A stretch of 64,000 nt of DNA from Roseovarius confluentis. Lineage in GTDB: Bacteria > Pseudomonadota > Alphaproteobacteria > Rhodobacterales > Rhodobacteraceae. Positions 8,708-17,603 of the stretch are shown piece after piece. The notes under the pieces are model-generated. The model was not told the origin of the DNA, searched no databases, and saw nothing but the letters and a program-made list of their open reading frames with translations. The stretch covers positions 124,001-188,000 of the forward strand of contig NZ_PPFE01000002.1 in assembly GCF_002917925.1 (NCBI RefSeq). Direction: 5' to 3'. The position numbers and the translations under genes were made by a program. How positions within the stretch are numbered: position 1 is the first letter of the stretch; each line of letters starts with the position of its first letter.

Positions 8708-10179
8708 TTTCGCACTACAGCCCGGCCCAGTATGAATACTGCAAGACCGAAAAAGCCAATCGCGATCGGGCTGCGGAATACAGCGCCCGGGGTTGAACTG
8801 TAGAGTAGCATAGCCTGCCGCAGTGACGTTTCGAACATGTCGCCAAGCAGGAAACCAATGACCAGACAGACGATCGGAAAGCCGGTCCGGCGCATCGCCA
8901 GACCTACGACGGCAAAGACAAGCATGACGGCCACGTCGAAACCCGACTGCCCCGGCAAATACACACCCGCGATGCAAAGCGTCAGAATGGGCGGAAGCAC
9001 AGCCCATTTCGGCAGACGTGCAACATGGCCCCAGACCGAAATGCCCATGCGTCCGAGACCCAGATGAACGAAATTGGCAATGATCATGGACGCGAAAAGT
9101 GCGTAGATCACGTCACCGTGCATGGTCAGCATGAACGGTCCGGGCACGATCCCGTGGATGATGAAGGCGCCGATCAGAAGCGCCGCCGCGATGTTTCCCG
9201 GAATTCCCAGCGCAATCGTCGGAACAAGATTCGAACCTACCACCGCACTGTTGGCGGCTTCGGTCGCGACAATGCCCTCGGGGTTTCCGGTTCCGAAACT
9301 GTCCGGCTTCTTCGAAGCGCGCTTTGCTTGTCCATAGCTGAGAAATGCCGCAAGCGTCACTCCGAGACCGGGCAGCATCCCAACGAGGGAACCGATCATC
9401 GACGAGCGCAGAATCGTTTTCCAATAGGTAAGGAACTCGCGAACCGGGAGCGCCCTGTTCTCGCGGGCGCCCTGGTTGATATAGCCGCTGTCGACGCCCT
9501 CTCGGCGCATATCGAAAATCTGTTCGACGACCGACGCGAGTGCAAGCGACCCGATCGCCAAGGCCGTCAGTGGAAGGCCGTCGTAGAGATTGATGTTGCC
9601 GAAGGTCATTCTGGGGGAACTGTCGATCGGGTCCAGGCCGATGGTGGACAGGAAGATCCCCGCGAAGATCGCGATCAGGGCTTTCAAAGGATTGTCACCG
9701 GAAACACCGGACAGCAGCGCGAACGCAAAAAGCAGGACAGCCGTGTATTCCAGCGGGCCGAACTGGAGTGCGATGGCCGCGAAAGGCACCACCAGTACGA
9801 TCAGCAGGACATCGGAAATCATGTCGCCGGTGACGGAAGAGTACAGAGCGAACTTCATGGCGCGAACCGGCTCTCCGCGCCGTGCCATCGGGTTGCCGTC
9901 AAGCGCGGTGGCAGCCGCTTCCGGCGTTCCCGGAGAATTCAGGAGTATGGCCGGAACCGCGCCGCCGGACGTGCCGCCCTTGTTGATGCCCACGAGGAAG
10001 GCAATCGCGGAAATCGGCGACATGTAGTATGTCAGGGGAATGAGAACCGCGAGCGCCGTGACACTGCCAAGGCCGGGCAAGGCACCGATCACGATGCCCA
10101 GCAGGATCCCCGCCGCGATGAACAGCAGGTTGGTCAGCGTGAAGGCCGCTGCGAAGCCGGTGACGAGGTTCTCGATCAT
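8704..10179 (-). CDS. tctA: Tripartite tricarboxylate transporter, large permease TctA
   Basis: A 491-residue, ~12-helix inner-membrane protein. TctA signatures are clear: GALPGLGSVTALAVLIPLTY near the N-terminus, the GINKGGTSGGAVPAILLNSP loop, the second-half GMLPGLGVTLAAFLSYGQAK, and ALGIPGNIAAALLIGAFIIH. The start at 10179 (MIENLVTGF) has AGGAGG six bases upstream. With TctB and the periplasmic TctC it forms a secondary, cation-coupled uptake system for a carboxylic acid; citrate is only one of many known substrates of the family. It sits between tctB and gntR in one operon. Confidence 0.93.
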   Translation of the reverse strand: MIENLVTGFAAAFTLTNLLFIAAGILLGIVIGALPGLGSVTALAVLIPLTYYMSPISAIAFLVGINKGGTSGGAVPAILLNSPGTPEAAATALDGNPMARRGEPVRAMKFALYSSVTGDMISDVLLIVLVVPFAAIALQFGPLEYTAVLLFAFALLSGVSGDNPLKALIAIFAGIFLSTIGLDPIDSSPRMTFGNINLYDGLPLTALAIGSLALASVVEQIFDMRREGVDSGYINQGARENRALPVREFLTYWKTILRSSMIGSLVGMLPGLGVTLAAFLSYGQAKRASKKPDSFGTGNPEGIVATEAANSAVVGSNLVPTIALGIPGNIAAALLIGAFIIHGIVPGPFMLTMHGDVIYALFASMIIANFVHLGLGRMGISVWGHVARLPKWAVLPPILTLCIAGVYLPGQSGFDVAVMLVFAVVGLAMRRTGFPIVCLVIGFLLGDMFETSLRQAMLLYSSTPGAVFRSPIAIGFFGLAVFILGRAVVRK

Positions 10180-10198
10180 CAAAAGCCTCCTGGTCGCC

Positions 10199-10672
10199 TC
10201 AGGGCAGGTAGACGCCGAAAATGAAGCGCGCCCCAAGCCAGACCATCAAAGGGAAAAGGACCGAAACGAGCGCGACCACGAGCCGATTGCGACCGCCGGA
10301 AAAGACCATGGTGACGGCCGTCAACGGAATGGCCAATGCGAGGAAACCCGCCGTGTAGAATGCCAGAAGGATCACCCCCGTGGCCGCCGAAGCAAACAGA
10401 ACGTCGGACAGCACGCTTTTCGATGGCACTGGCAGCTCTTCCCCGGTGTCGCGAACAAGCGTCTGCAGGATCAGACCGACAGCCAGCAGAAACACCACAC
10501 CCGCCGACAGGTAGGGGATCACGGTCGGCGGCAGATCCCCGGGCGTTGTCTCGGAAGAGACCTGGCCCGGGATAAGCCAGAGAATGCAGGCCAGTGACGT
10601 GGCGGCGAGCAGAATTCCCGCCACTACATTGATGCGTCTGGTCTCCGCACCCTTATGGAGTGCCGTCTTCAC
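10199..10672 (-). CDS. tctB: Tripartite tricarboxylate transporter, small permease TctB
   Basis: A 157-residue membrane protein with four predicted helices (INVVAGILLAATSLACILWL; VIPYLSAGVVFLLAVGLIL; a pair from residue ~90 to the end), the size and layout of TctB. It uses a GTG start that overlaps the tctC stop (GTGA at 10669-10672), so translation is coupled. TctB is the poorly conserved small partner of TctA; the assignment rests on topology and its place between tctC and tctA. Confidence 0.88.
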   Translation of the reverse strand: MKTALHKGAETRRINVVAGILLAATSLACILWLIPGQVSSETTPGDLPPTVIPYLSAGVVFLLAVGLILQTLVRDTGEELPVPSKSVLSDVLFASAATGVILLAFYTAGFLALAIPLTAVTMVFSGGRNRLVVALVSVLFPLMVWLGARFIFGVYLP

Positions 10673-11610
10673 TGGGTTGCCGCCACGACAGCTTGCAGGC
10701 CGGCTGCCGTTTCGTCGATTTCGGCCGTGATGGCCTCGGCGCCGAGATAAGCGACCGGGAACATCAGCTTGTTGGTCACCATGTCGACCAGTTCGTCATT
10801 CTTTGTTGCCGCCTCTATAGCCGTTTCGAGCGTGGCGATGACATCCGCCGGTATACCTGTCGGTGCGACGATAACCGCCTGCGAAGGCATTGAAACGCCG
10901 AAAGTCTCACCGATCGAGGTAATATCAGGGCTGGCCAGCAACCGTTGGGCGTTCATGGAAAGCAATACCTTGATCTTGTCGCCGTAGCGGTTGTGAACGC
11001 CACCACTCCACGCGAAATCGACCTTGCCGCCAAGCAGGAAGGGGACCATCTCGCCACCGCCTTTGGTGGGGATCCCCGTAAACTCCACGCCCCGTTCCTT
11101 GGCGATATAGTTGATATAGGCGCGGGACATGGGGCTTTGATCCGCGAAGTTGAGCTTCTGGTCGCTCGCTTCGGTGATCAGCTCATCCAGTGTTTCGTAT
11201 GGCGCATCGGCCCTGGTCACGATGGCCTGCTGATACTCTGTGACCTTGGCGACATACTGGAAGCTGTCGAGGTCGAATTCGACATCCTGCGTCAACGGCG
11301 GCCAAAGCAGTGAGGACGAGGCGGCGAACATGATCGTGTAACCGTCAGGGTCCGAAGCCGCGACTTCGGTCGCGCCGACGGCACCGCCCGCCCCGGGCCG
11401 CGTCTTGACGACGACCTTGGTCCCCAGCTCCGCGCCAAGCGCATCGGCGAATATGCGGCCCATTGTTTCAGTGCTTCCACCGGCCCGGTACGGGATCACC
11501 ATCGTGATCGGCTTCGACGGATAGTCGGCAGCGGCTACCGCCGTGCCCGTCGCGAGTCCGGCTGTCATTGCGAGAGCAAGGATCGCTCCGCGGCGTGAGA
11601 ATAGTTTCAT
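10669..11610 (-). CDS. tctC: Tripartite tricarboxylate transporter substrate-binding protein TctC
   Basis: A 313-residue periplasmic receptor. The signal peptide MKLFSRRGAILALAMTAGLA is cleaved near AVAAADYPSKPI. The mature protein opens with the family motif YPSKPITMVIPYRAGGSTET and has RPGAGGAVGATEVAASDPDG, followed by MFAASSSLLWPP. The start at 11610 has GGAGG a few bases upstream. It is first in tctC-tctB-tctA-gntR. Members bind diverse carboxylates and aromatic acids, so the ligand cannot be read from the sequence. The divergent DUF3604 gene is presumably part of the use of the same compound. Confidence 0.92.
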   Translation of the reverse strand: MKLFSRRGAILALAMTAGLATGTAVAAADYPSKPITMVIPYRAGGSTETMGRIFADALGAELGTKVVVKTRPGAGGAVGATEVAASDPDGYTIMFAASSSLLWPPLTQDVEFDLDSFQYVAKVTEYQQAIVTRADAPYETLDELITEASDQKLNFADQSPMSRAYINYIAKERGVEFTGIPTKGGGEMVPFLLGGKVDFAWSGGVHNRYGDKIKVLLSMNAQRLLASPDITSIGETFGVSMPSQAVIVAPTGIPADVIATLETAIEAATKNDELVDMVTNKLMFPVAYLGAEAITAEIDETAAGLQAVVAATQ

Positions 11611-11667
11611 GGGGCCTCCGTGTTGACTTGCTTGATTGCTTGAATGTGCTCTGTAGTTTAATATAAA

Positions 11668-11683
11668 ATTGCTATAAAGCAAT
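11668..11683. promoter_or_regulatory. Perfect inverted repeat, probable GntR operator
   Basis: ATTGCT-ATAA-AGCAAT, a perfect 6-4-6 palindrome in an AT-rich stretch of the 113-bp divergent spacer between tctC and the DUF3604 gene. It is 58 bases from the tctC start and 41 from the DUF3604 start, a position where one regulator could control both. Size and symmetry fit a GntR-family dimer, and the only GntR of the locus is encoded in the tct operon. Binding is inferred. Confidence 0.6.
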
Positions 11684-11723
11684 ATGGATAGATCGATCAG
11701 TTCTACTTCAAGGAGCAAATCTC

Positions 11724-14024
11724 ATGACCTTGCCTAAGAAAGCAGCACCCGTTCCGACGCGTTTCGTCGGTGCGAACGGCCCTTCGGTTTGGCCGGGCGA
11801 CGACTCGTCAATCTATGGCTCGGCCGTCTTAGAAGCCCCTGAAATCGTTGAGGTTCGCACTTTTCAGACGTATCATATCCACTATACGGTCGGGCGCCTT
11901 GGCCTTGACGATACCGGCGCCGTCCGAGTGGCCTTTCGCATGATCACGGATGCTGGAAAGCCACAGGCCACCGACCCGACCGCGGAAAACTACGTATCGG
12001 CGGAATTTAGCGGCAACGGTGAAATCAGCCTGCGAATCGGCCCCGAAGGTGCACGCCCCTGGATCCTGACCGTCACCGCGCAGCTTAACGGCGGATATCT
12101 CAGCGAAGGCGACCAGATCACGCTGACGTTCGGAGACACCTCGAAGGGGTCTCCCGGGATGCTCATGCAGACATTCGTCGAAGAGGGTTACGAACTGAGG
12201 GTAATGACCGATGTTCAGGCCACCGGGAATTTCCTCCCCTTGCCGGACCAGTTTGCCATCGGCGTTCATCCGGGGCCGGGCAGCAACTGGCGGGCCGTAT
12301 TGCCGTCGCTGCGACAGGTCGGTGAGGGGTTTCGCTTTGGACTGAAGTGCGAAGACAAATGGGGGAATCCCACGGATCAGGCTTCGGGCAGGGTTAGGAT
12401 CGAAACCAGCATTCCGGTCGACGGCCTGCCCGAGAGCTTCGACTATGTGCCATCCGACCGGTCCATGATTTTCGACGACCTGACGGTCAACGAAACGGGG
12501 ACGCTTCGACTGAGGATCTTTGTCGACGACATGTTGGCCTGCGAAGCCGGGCCCATGGTGGTGAGTGACGCGGGCCTTTCGGGCTACTGGGGCGACCTGC
12601 ACGGCCAGACCGGCGAAACCGTCGGTGTGAATTCGATCGAAAGCTATTTCGACTTCGCCCGCAACAAGGCGTTCCTGGACGTTTGCGCCCATCAGGCCAA
12701 TGACTTCCAGATCAACCAAACGTTCTGGCACAAGCTGAACGACCTGACGGCCAAGGTGAACGAGCCCGGCAGATTTACGGTGTTTCCCGGCTACGAGTGG
12801 TCCGGCAACACCGCGGTCGGGGGCGACCACAACGTGTTCTACGCCACCGAAGGCCGGCCGATCTATCGCTGCTCGCATGCGCTACTCGAAGACCGGTCCG
12901 AAATGTCCGATGATGCGAACACGCTGACGGACCTCTTTGCCAAACTGAAGGACGAAGACGCGACGGTCTATGCCCATGTTGGCGGCCGGTTTTGCAACAT
13001 CCATTACGATCATGACCCACGGATCGAAACGGCGGTCGAAATGCATTCCGCCTGGGGCACGTTCGAATGGGTGCTCACCGACGGTTTCCGGATGCGCCGC
13101 CGGGTCGGAGTCGTCTGCAACAGTGACGGTCACAAGGGACGGCCGGGCGCGAGCTATCCGGGGGCATCTCGATTTGGTGCCTATGGCGGCCTGACCTGTT
13201 TCCTGACGGACCGGAACGACCGCGGGTCAATCATGGAGGCCCAGAGACGCCGCCATCATTACGGTACGACAGGATGCCGGATGCACTTGGCCGTATCCGC
13301 TCGCTTTGAGAACGATGCAGCATTGTTCCGGCGAAATCCGTTGTCATCGCCGGACGTCGTGCCGGACAACGTCCGCAATGCAATGATGGGCGACATCGTG
13401 CGTGTCACGGACGAGACCGTTGACATAGATATTCGAGTCGAGGCGCATGCCGGCATCCTGGAAGTCGAGTTGCGCGACGCTGACGAAGTCATTGAAAGAC
13501 TGCAAACCTACAGTCCAGATGACCTTGGAGAGCGCATTCGTGTAACGTGGTCAGGGGCGGAGTACAGGGGGCGTGGCCGAGACGTCCGATGGACCGGACG
13601 AGCTCAGTTCGACCAGGCCCGCATCCGTGACCTGACCACGATAAACACTTGGAACCCGGAAACGATTCTGGACCAGCGCGGCAGCCAGAGCGTGGTATGG
13701 AACGGCGTTACGACTGGCAATTTCATGGGGTTCGACGCGTATTTGGCAGACAGCCGGACAGGCAGGCTGAATATTTCCACAAACCAGCGAATGCTCGATG
13801 TCGCCCTGAAAGAAGTCGGCTTCGCACCTTCGGTGTTTGACGCCGGTGGTCTTGGGAAGAAGATCACGATCCAACGGCTTCCTGACGCGCCACTCGAACG
13901 TAGCGTGATAGCAACCAAATCCGTAAAAATCAGCGAGACCGGCGACACGCCTGTCTGGGTGCGGGTGACGACCGAGGATGGCTTCCAAGCGTGGAGCTCA
14001 CCCATCTATCTGTATCGGAAATAG
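11724..14024 (+). CDS. DUF3604 family putative metallohydrolase
   Basis: A 766-residue cytoplasmic protein (no signal peptide) of the DUF3604 family, which has a PHP-like metal site. The N-terminal ~280 residues are beta-sandwich-like. The core begins at GYWGDLHGQTGE (residues ~286-297, the D-L-H motif) and continues with VCAHQAND, FPGYEWSG, GGDHNVFY, VEMHSAWGTFEW and VVCNSDGHKG, all plausible His/Asp/Glu ligands. A C-terminal beta domain follows. AAGGAG lies just before the ATG. It is divergent from tctCBA-gntR across a short shared regulatory region, so it probably processes the imported carboxylate or a conjugate. Substrates of the family are not established to my knowledge. Confidence 0.82.
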   Translation: MTLPKKAAPVPTRFVGANGPSVWPGDDSSIYGSAVLEAPEIVEVRTFQTYHIHYTVGRLGLDDTGAVRVAFRMITDAGKPQATDPTAENYVSAEFSGNGEISLRIGPEGARPWILTVTAQLNGGYLSEGDQITLTFGDTSKGSPGMLMQTFVEEGYELRVMTDVQATGNFLPLPDQFAIGVHPGPGSNWRAVLPSLRQVGEGFRFGLKCEDKWGNPTDQASGRVRIETSIPVDGLPESFDYVPSDRSMIFDDLTVNETGTLRLRIFVDDMLACEAGPMVVSDAGLSGYWGDLHGQTGETVGVNSIESYFDFARNKAFLDVCAHQANDFQINQTFWHKLNDLTAKVNEPGRFTVFPGYEWSGNTAVGGDHNVFYATEGRPIYRCSHALLEDRSEMSDDANTLTDLFAKLKDEDATVYAHVGGRFCNIHYDHDPRIETAVEMHSAWGTFEWVLTDGFRMRRRVGVVCNSDGHKGRPGASYPGASRFGAYGGLTCFLTDRNDRGSIMEAQRRRHHYGTTGCRMHLAVSARFENDAALFRRNPLSSPDVVPDNVRNAMMGDIVRVTDETVDIDIRVEAHAGILEVELRDADEVIERLQTYSPDDLGERIRVTWSGAEYRGRGRDVRWTGRAQFDQARIRDLTTINTWNPETILDQRGSQSVVWNGVTTGNFMGFDAYLADSRTGRLNISTNQRMLDVALKEVGFAPSVFDAGGLGKKITIQRLPDAPLERSVIATKSVKISETGDTPVWVRVTTEDGFQAWSSPIYLYRK

Positions 14025-14515
14025 GTGCGCCACAGCATTCTAAAGTGGACTGGAGGCAATTACCGACGTCAGACAGGAACAATGCGCCTGCCTTCTTGGT
14101 GAAGCTTGGCCGCAAGGGCGCCCGATTTCGGAGCGTCCGTCAGACCGAGATCTTATTTGGTTATATCTGGACTACAAAAATCTACTTTGCAGACACCATC
14201 ATGGACTGAAGGGAATGACTGCTTAGGGCCGTTTATGCCACTCACGCGGGAATAGTGAAACGCTGACCTCCGCTGTTTTGGTGACGACAGGCAGCACTGC
14301 GCGGCAGTGTACCTTAGGCGAAAGGGCGCGGTCTCGCAGGACGGCGCATGAACTCGTACTTTCGCCTACGGTACGGGTCGAGTGTGGAAATCCGGGTTTC
14401 CTCGCATTTCGTAAGGGTGTACCCCAGAAGCGCTTGGATCCTTCATGCTGCGCCTATAAGGGGCTCCGGCCGCGGCGTGTTATCGGGGCGGCCGGATTTC
14501 CGATGCAGCGGGACG
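14025..14515. other. Intergenic region between DUF3604 and alcohol dehydrogenase genes
   Basis: About 490 bases with no convincing gene; open frames are short and have no recognisable domain. A 9-bp inverted repeat (TCCGGCCGC / GCGGCCGGA, 14465-14496, 14-base loop) lies just beyond the alcohol dehydrogenase stop and could end minus-strand transcription, but no T-run follows. Nothing else was seen. Confidence 0.4.
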
Positions 14516-15568
14516 TCAGTCGGGTGCTTCGACCAGGATTTTCACATGAGACTTTTCCGCCGCAAGCGCTTCGAAGCCTTCTGCGACGATCTCGTCCAAA
14601 GGGATCCGCTTGGTTACCAGTTGATCGGCGCTGAAGTGCCCTTGCGTCATAAGCGCCATGACCGCCGGGTAGACATTGCGATAGGCGATGGTGCCCTTCA
14701 ACTGTCTCTCCTTGAGCACGACAGTGTTGGGCTGGAAGGACGCCTCCTGTTCCCAGATCGACACGACAAGAACCTGTCCCTCGTGGCGGGTCGCGTCGAT
14801 GCATTGCGGCAGAACCTGAGGCACGCCGGTTACCTCGAAGGCAACGTGAACCCCACCCGTAGCCTCTCGAACCTCCGCGACAGCGTCCATCGCGGTTGGA
14901 TCGATCGCCGACGTCGCGCCGAGATCCAGCGCCTTTTGCCGCCGCACCTCGGAGGGCTCCACGACGTGAATCTCCGACGCGCCTGCAACGCGCAGCGACT
15001 CCACAACCAGAAGTCCGATTGGACCCGCTCCGAAGACCGCGGCCTTATCGCCCGCCTTGATCTTTGAAAGGCGCACGGCGTGCAGGGCGACGGCAGCAGG
15101 CTCGACGAGCGCACCTTGTTCCATGGAAAGCCCCTGAGGCATCTTGTGCACCATGCGGGCGGGGACAACGCTGTAGGTTGCAAAACCACCGTGCCCGCCG
15201 GACAGGCCGACAAAACCGAGGCTGTCACACAAGTTGTACTTGCCTTCCAGGCAAGCGGCGCACTCTCCGCAGGCAAAGATCGGTTCGATGGCGACGCGCT
15301 CGCCCACCGCAAGGTCGGTGACGCCGTCGCCCAGCTCCGCCACGGTACCACAATATTCGTGTCCCATGGTTATCGGCGCCTTGTCGTGGCTCAGGGGGTG
15401 GTCTTCATCCACGGGCACGAATATTGGCCCGGCGAGATACTCGTGCAGGTCGCTACCGCAGATCCCGGTCCATGCGACCTTTACCTTCACTTCGCCCTTG
15501 CCCGGTTTTGGTTCGGGGGTGTCTTCGACGCGAATATCCTTCACGCCATGCCAACGCGCTGCTTTCAT
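14516..15568 (-). CDS. Zinc-dependent alcohol dehydrogenase, 2,3-butanediol dehydrogenase-like
   Basis: A 350-residue medium-chain dehydrogenase. Catalytic zinc ligands are seen at C37 (TGICGSDLHEY) and H70-E71 (TMGHEYCG). The four-cysteine structural zinc loop is complete (CGECAACLEGKYNLC). The cofactor fold has FGAGPIGLL with an acidic residue at the end of the next strand (VVEPSEVRR), favouring NAD. The GICGSDLHEYLAGP and HPLSHDKAPITMGHE segments closely resemble (R,R)-butanediol dehydrogenases. Together with the AcoR-like regulator and monooxygenase upstream it suggests oxidation of a ketone or diol. The precise substrate is inferred. Confidence 0.85.
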   Translation of the reverse strand: MKAARWHGVKDIRVEDTPEPKPGKGEVKVKVAWTGICGSDLHEYLAGPIFVPVDEDHPLSHDKAPITMGHEYCGTVAELGDGVTDLAVGERVAIEPIFACGECAACLEGKYNLCDSLGFVGLSGGHGGFATYSVVPARMVHKMPQGLSMEQGALVEPAAVALHAVRLSKIKAGDKAAVFGAGPIGLLVVESLRVAGASEIHVVEPSEVRRQKALDLGATSAIDPTAMDAVAEVREATGGVHVAFEVTGVPQVLPQCIDATRHEGQVLVVSIWEQEASFQPNTVVLKERQLKGTIAYRNVYPAVMALMTQGHFSADQLVTKRIPLDEIVAEGFEALAAEKSHVKILVEAPD

Positions 15569-15597
15569 GTCTTTTCTCCAATGTCAGTCAGGGGGGG

Positions 15598-15626
15598 GCG
15601 CCCGGCGGGAGGTAGATGCCGGGCGC
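15598..15626. terminator. Intercistronic hairpin between monooxygenase and dehydrogenase genes
   Basis: GCGCCCGGC and GCCGGGCGC form a perfect 9-bp stem with an 11-base loop in the 95-bp gap between the monooxygenase stop and the dehydrogenase start. No T-run follows on the minus strand, so it may be a pause or processing site rather than a full terminator. Confidence 0.4.
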
Positions 15627-15663
15627 CTGGGTGCGCATCCTCGGGCGCTGCCCGTTCTCGGTA

Positions 15664-17463
15664 TCACGACAGGTGATGCACCTCTTGCAGGCCGTAGACA
15701 GGGGTGGCGATGCCTTCCATCCGCGCCTTCAGTTGCAACGCAAGGTACAAGGAATAATGGCGAGACTGGTGCAGATTGCCGCCATGGAACCAAAGGTTTT
15801 CCTGCTGGGTCGGCTTCCACATGTTGCGCTGCTCGCCTTCCCACGGGCCGGGGTCCTTGGTGGTGTCGGAGCCGAGCCCCCAAACCTTGCCAACCTTGTC
15901 TGCAACGTCCTGGCTGATCAGGTCCGCGGCCCAGCCGTTCATCGAGCCATATCCTGTCGCCATGACCACCAGGTCGGCGTCCAGATGCGTGCCATCCGAC
16001 AGCACGACACCGGTCGCGTCAAAGCGTTCCACCTGGCCTTTCACCAGCTTTACGTCGCCATCAATGATCAACTGGCTGGCGCCCACATCGATGTAGTATC
16101 CCGAGCCGCGGCGCAGGTATTTCATGAACAGGCCGGACCCGTCATCGCCCCAATCGAGATCAAATCCGGCTTTCTCGAGCCCGGCATAGAACTCGGCATC
16201 CCGCTCGCGCATCTGGTCATAGAGCGGGATCTGGAATTCATGCATGATCCGGTATGGCAGGGAGGCAAAGATCATGTCGGCCTTCTCGGTCGTCACGCCG
16301 TTGGCCACCGCCTCCTCGGAGTAGAGCGCGCCGAGGCCGATATCCATCAAGGTATCGGAGCGCACGATATGAGTAGACGAGCGCTGGACCATCGTGACAT
16401 CGGCATCTGCTTCCCAGAGCGCGGCACAGATGTCGTGCGCCGAGTTGTTCGACCCGACGACGACCACTTTCTTGCCACTCCAGGCATCCGGGCCTTCGTG
16501 CTGCGAACTATGCTGGATCGTGCCCGTGAAGCTGTCCATGCCGGGAAAGTTCGGCATGTTGGGCTTGCCGGACATGCCCGTGGCCAGCACCAGCTGGGTC
16601 GGATGCAAGGTGATTTCTTCGCCGTCGCGGTTGACGGTGACGGTCCAGGTGCCGGCGGCCTCGTTATAGCTGGCCTTTTGCACCTCGGAGCGGGTCCAAT
16701 AGTTCAGCTCCATGACCTTGGTGTACATCTCCAGCCAGTCGCCCACCTTGTCCTTGGGCGTGAAGACCGGCCAGTTTTCGGGGAACTTGATGTAAGGCAA
16801 GTGATCGTACCAGACCGGGTCATGCAGGCAGAGCGACTTGTAGCGTGACCGCCACTGGTCGCCGGGCCGGTCGTGCTTGTCGAGAACGATGGCCGGTACG
16901 CCGAGTTGGCGCAGGCGTGCGCCAAGGGCGATGCCGCCCTGCCCACCACCGACAATCACGGTATATGGCTGCTCGGAATATCCAAGCTCGGCAGCTTCGG
17001 CTTCGCGCTTTTCCTTCCACGACTTGCGGTTCTTGGCTGCGCCGTGTTCCGCGCCCATAGGGCGGCGCTTGCCGCTGTTTTCCTCGAAGCCTTTCAATTC
17101 CTGCAGCGCGGTCAACAGTGTCCAGATTCGCCCATCCTTCAGGCGCATCAGGCCCCAACCGCGGCCCACGGCGGTTTCAAAAGTGATCCATGCGGTGACG
17201 ACACCGCCATCCTCGCCGGGAGCTTCGCTTTCCTGAATAGCGAAAGCGTGCGGCTTGGTGTGTTTCAATTGCGCCGTCAGCATGTCCTGCACGCCAGACG
17301 GCCCTTCTACCGTCTTGAGGTTCCAGGTCACGGCGACCAGGTCGCGCCAGTAACTGTCGGTGGCAAACAGAGCGCTTGCTGCCTGCACGTCGCCTTCCTC
17401 CAAGGCAGCGTTCAGGCTGTCGAGCACCTCTTGCACCTGTAAGGTGACTGTCGAATCGAGCAT
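15664..17463 (-). CDS. Flavin-containing monooxygenase with N-terminal SnoaL-like domain
   Basis: A 599-residue protein. Residues ~1-130 form a SnoaL/NTF2-like domain (LDSLNAALEEGDVQAASALF). The rest is a class B flavoprotein monooxygenase: FAD site VIVGGGQGGIALGARLRQL at ~168, the FxGxxxH fingerprint in FTGTIQHSSQH, and a second Rossmann site VVVVGSNNSAHDICAAL with Ser/Ala in place of two glycines. Such enzymes use NADPH and O2 to oxygenate ketones, amines or sulfides; Baeyer-Villiger activity is possible. It lies downstream of an AcoR-like regulator gene and upstream of an alcohol dehydrogenase on the same strand, suggesting a small catabolic unit. Substrate unknown. Confidence 0.85.
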   Translation of the reverse strand: MLDSTVTLQVQEVLDSLNAALEEGDVQAASALFATDSYWRDLVAVTWNLKTVEGPSGVQDMLTAQLKHTKPHAFAIQESEAPGEDGGVVTAWITFETAVGRGWGLMRLKDGRIWTLLTALQELKGFEENSGKRRPMGAEHGAAKNRKSWKEKREAEAAELGYSEQPYTVIVGGGQGGIALGARLRQLGVPAIVLDKHDRPGDQWRSRYKSLCLHDPVWYDHLPYIKFPENWPVFTPKDKVGDWLEMYTKVMELNYWTRSEVQKASYNEAAGTWTVTVNRDGEEITLHPTQLVLATGMSGKPNMPNFPGMDSFTGTIQHSSQHEGPDAWSGKKVVVVGSNNSAHDICAALWEADADVTMVQRSSTHIVRSDTLMDIGLGALYSEEAVANGVTTEKADMIFASLPYRIMHEFQIPLYDQMRERDAEFYAGLEKAGFDLDWGDDGSGLFMKYLRRGSGYYIDVGASQLIIDGDVKLVKGQVERFDATGVVLSDGTHLDADLVVMATGYGSMNGWAADLISQDVADKVGKVWGLGSDTTKDPGPWEGEQRNMWKPTQQENLWFHGGNLHQSRHYSLYLALQLKARMEGIATPVYGLQEVHHLS

Positions 17464-17575
17464 TGCGGTTCCTCCTCATCAGCAATGTGATGAGGGCAGA
17501 GTGGCGAAAGCACCTGCGGCCATTCCACGGAAATCCGGCACATGTCGCCCTATATGTGATCGCCGCGCTCCAGCA

Positions 17576-17591
17576 TGTTGCACACGCAACA
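17576..17591. promoter_or_regulatory. Perfect inverted repeat upstream of the monooxygenase gene
   Basis: TGTTGC-ACAC-GCAACA, a perfect 6-4-6 palindrome about 113 bases upstream of the monooxygenase start and just past the regulator's stop codon. A further half-site (GCAACAT) follows at 17596-17602. The position is typical of an upstream activating site, and the adjacent AcoR-like protein with its Fis-type DNA-binding end is the natural candidate to bind it. No GG-N10-GC sigma-54 promoter was found between it and the gene. Confidence 0.6.
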
Positions 17592-17603
17592 AGGCGCAAC
17601 ATC

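Noticed and set aside
14278..15067. Plus-strand frames overlapping the alcohol dehydrogenase
   Set aside because: Antisense to a gene with complete zinc motifs.
17464..17575. Possible sigma-54 promoter before the monooxygenase gene
   Set aside because: The nearest GG...GC pairs have the wrong spacing (8 or 13 bases instead of 10).
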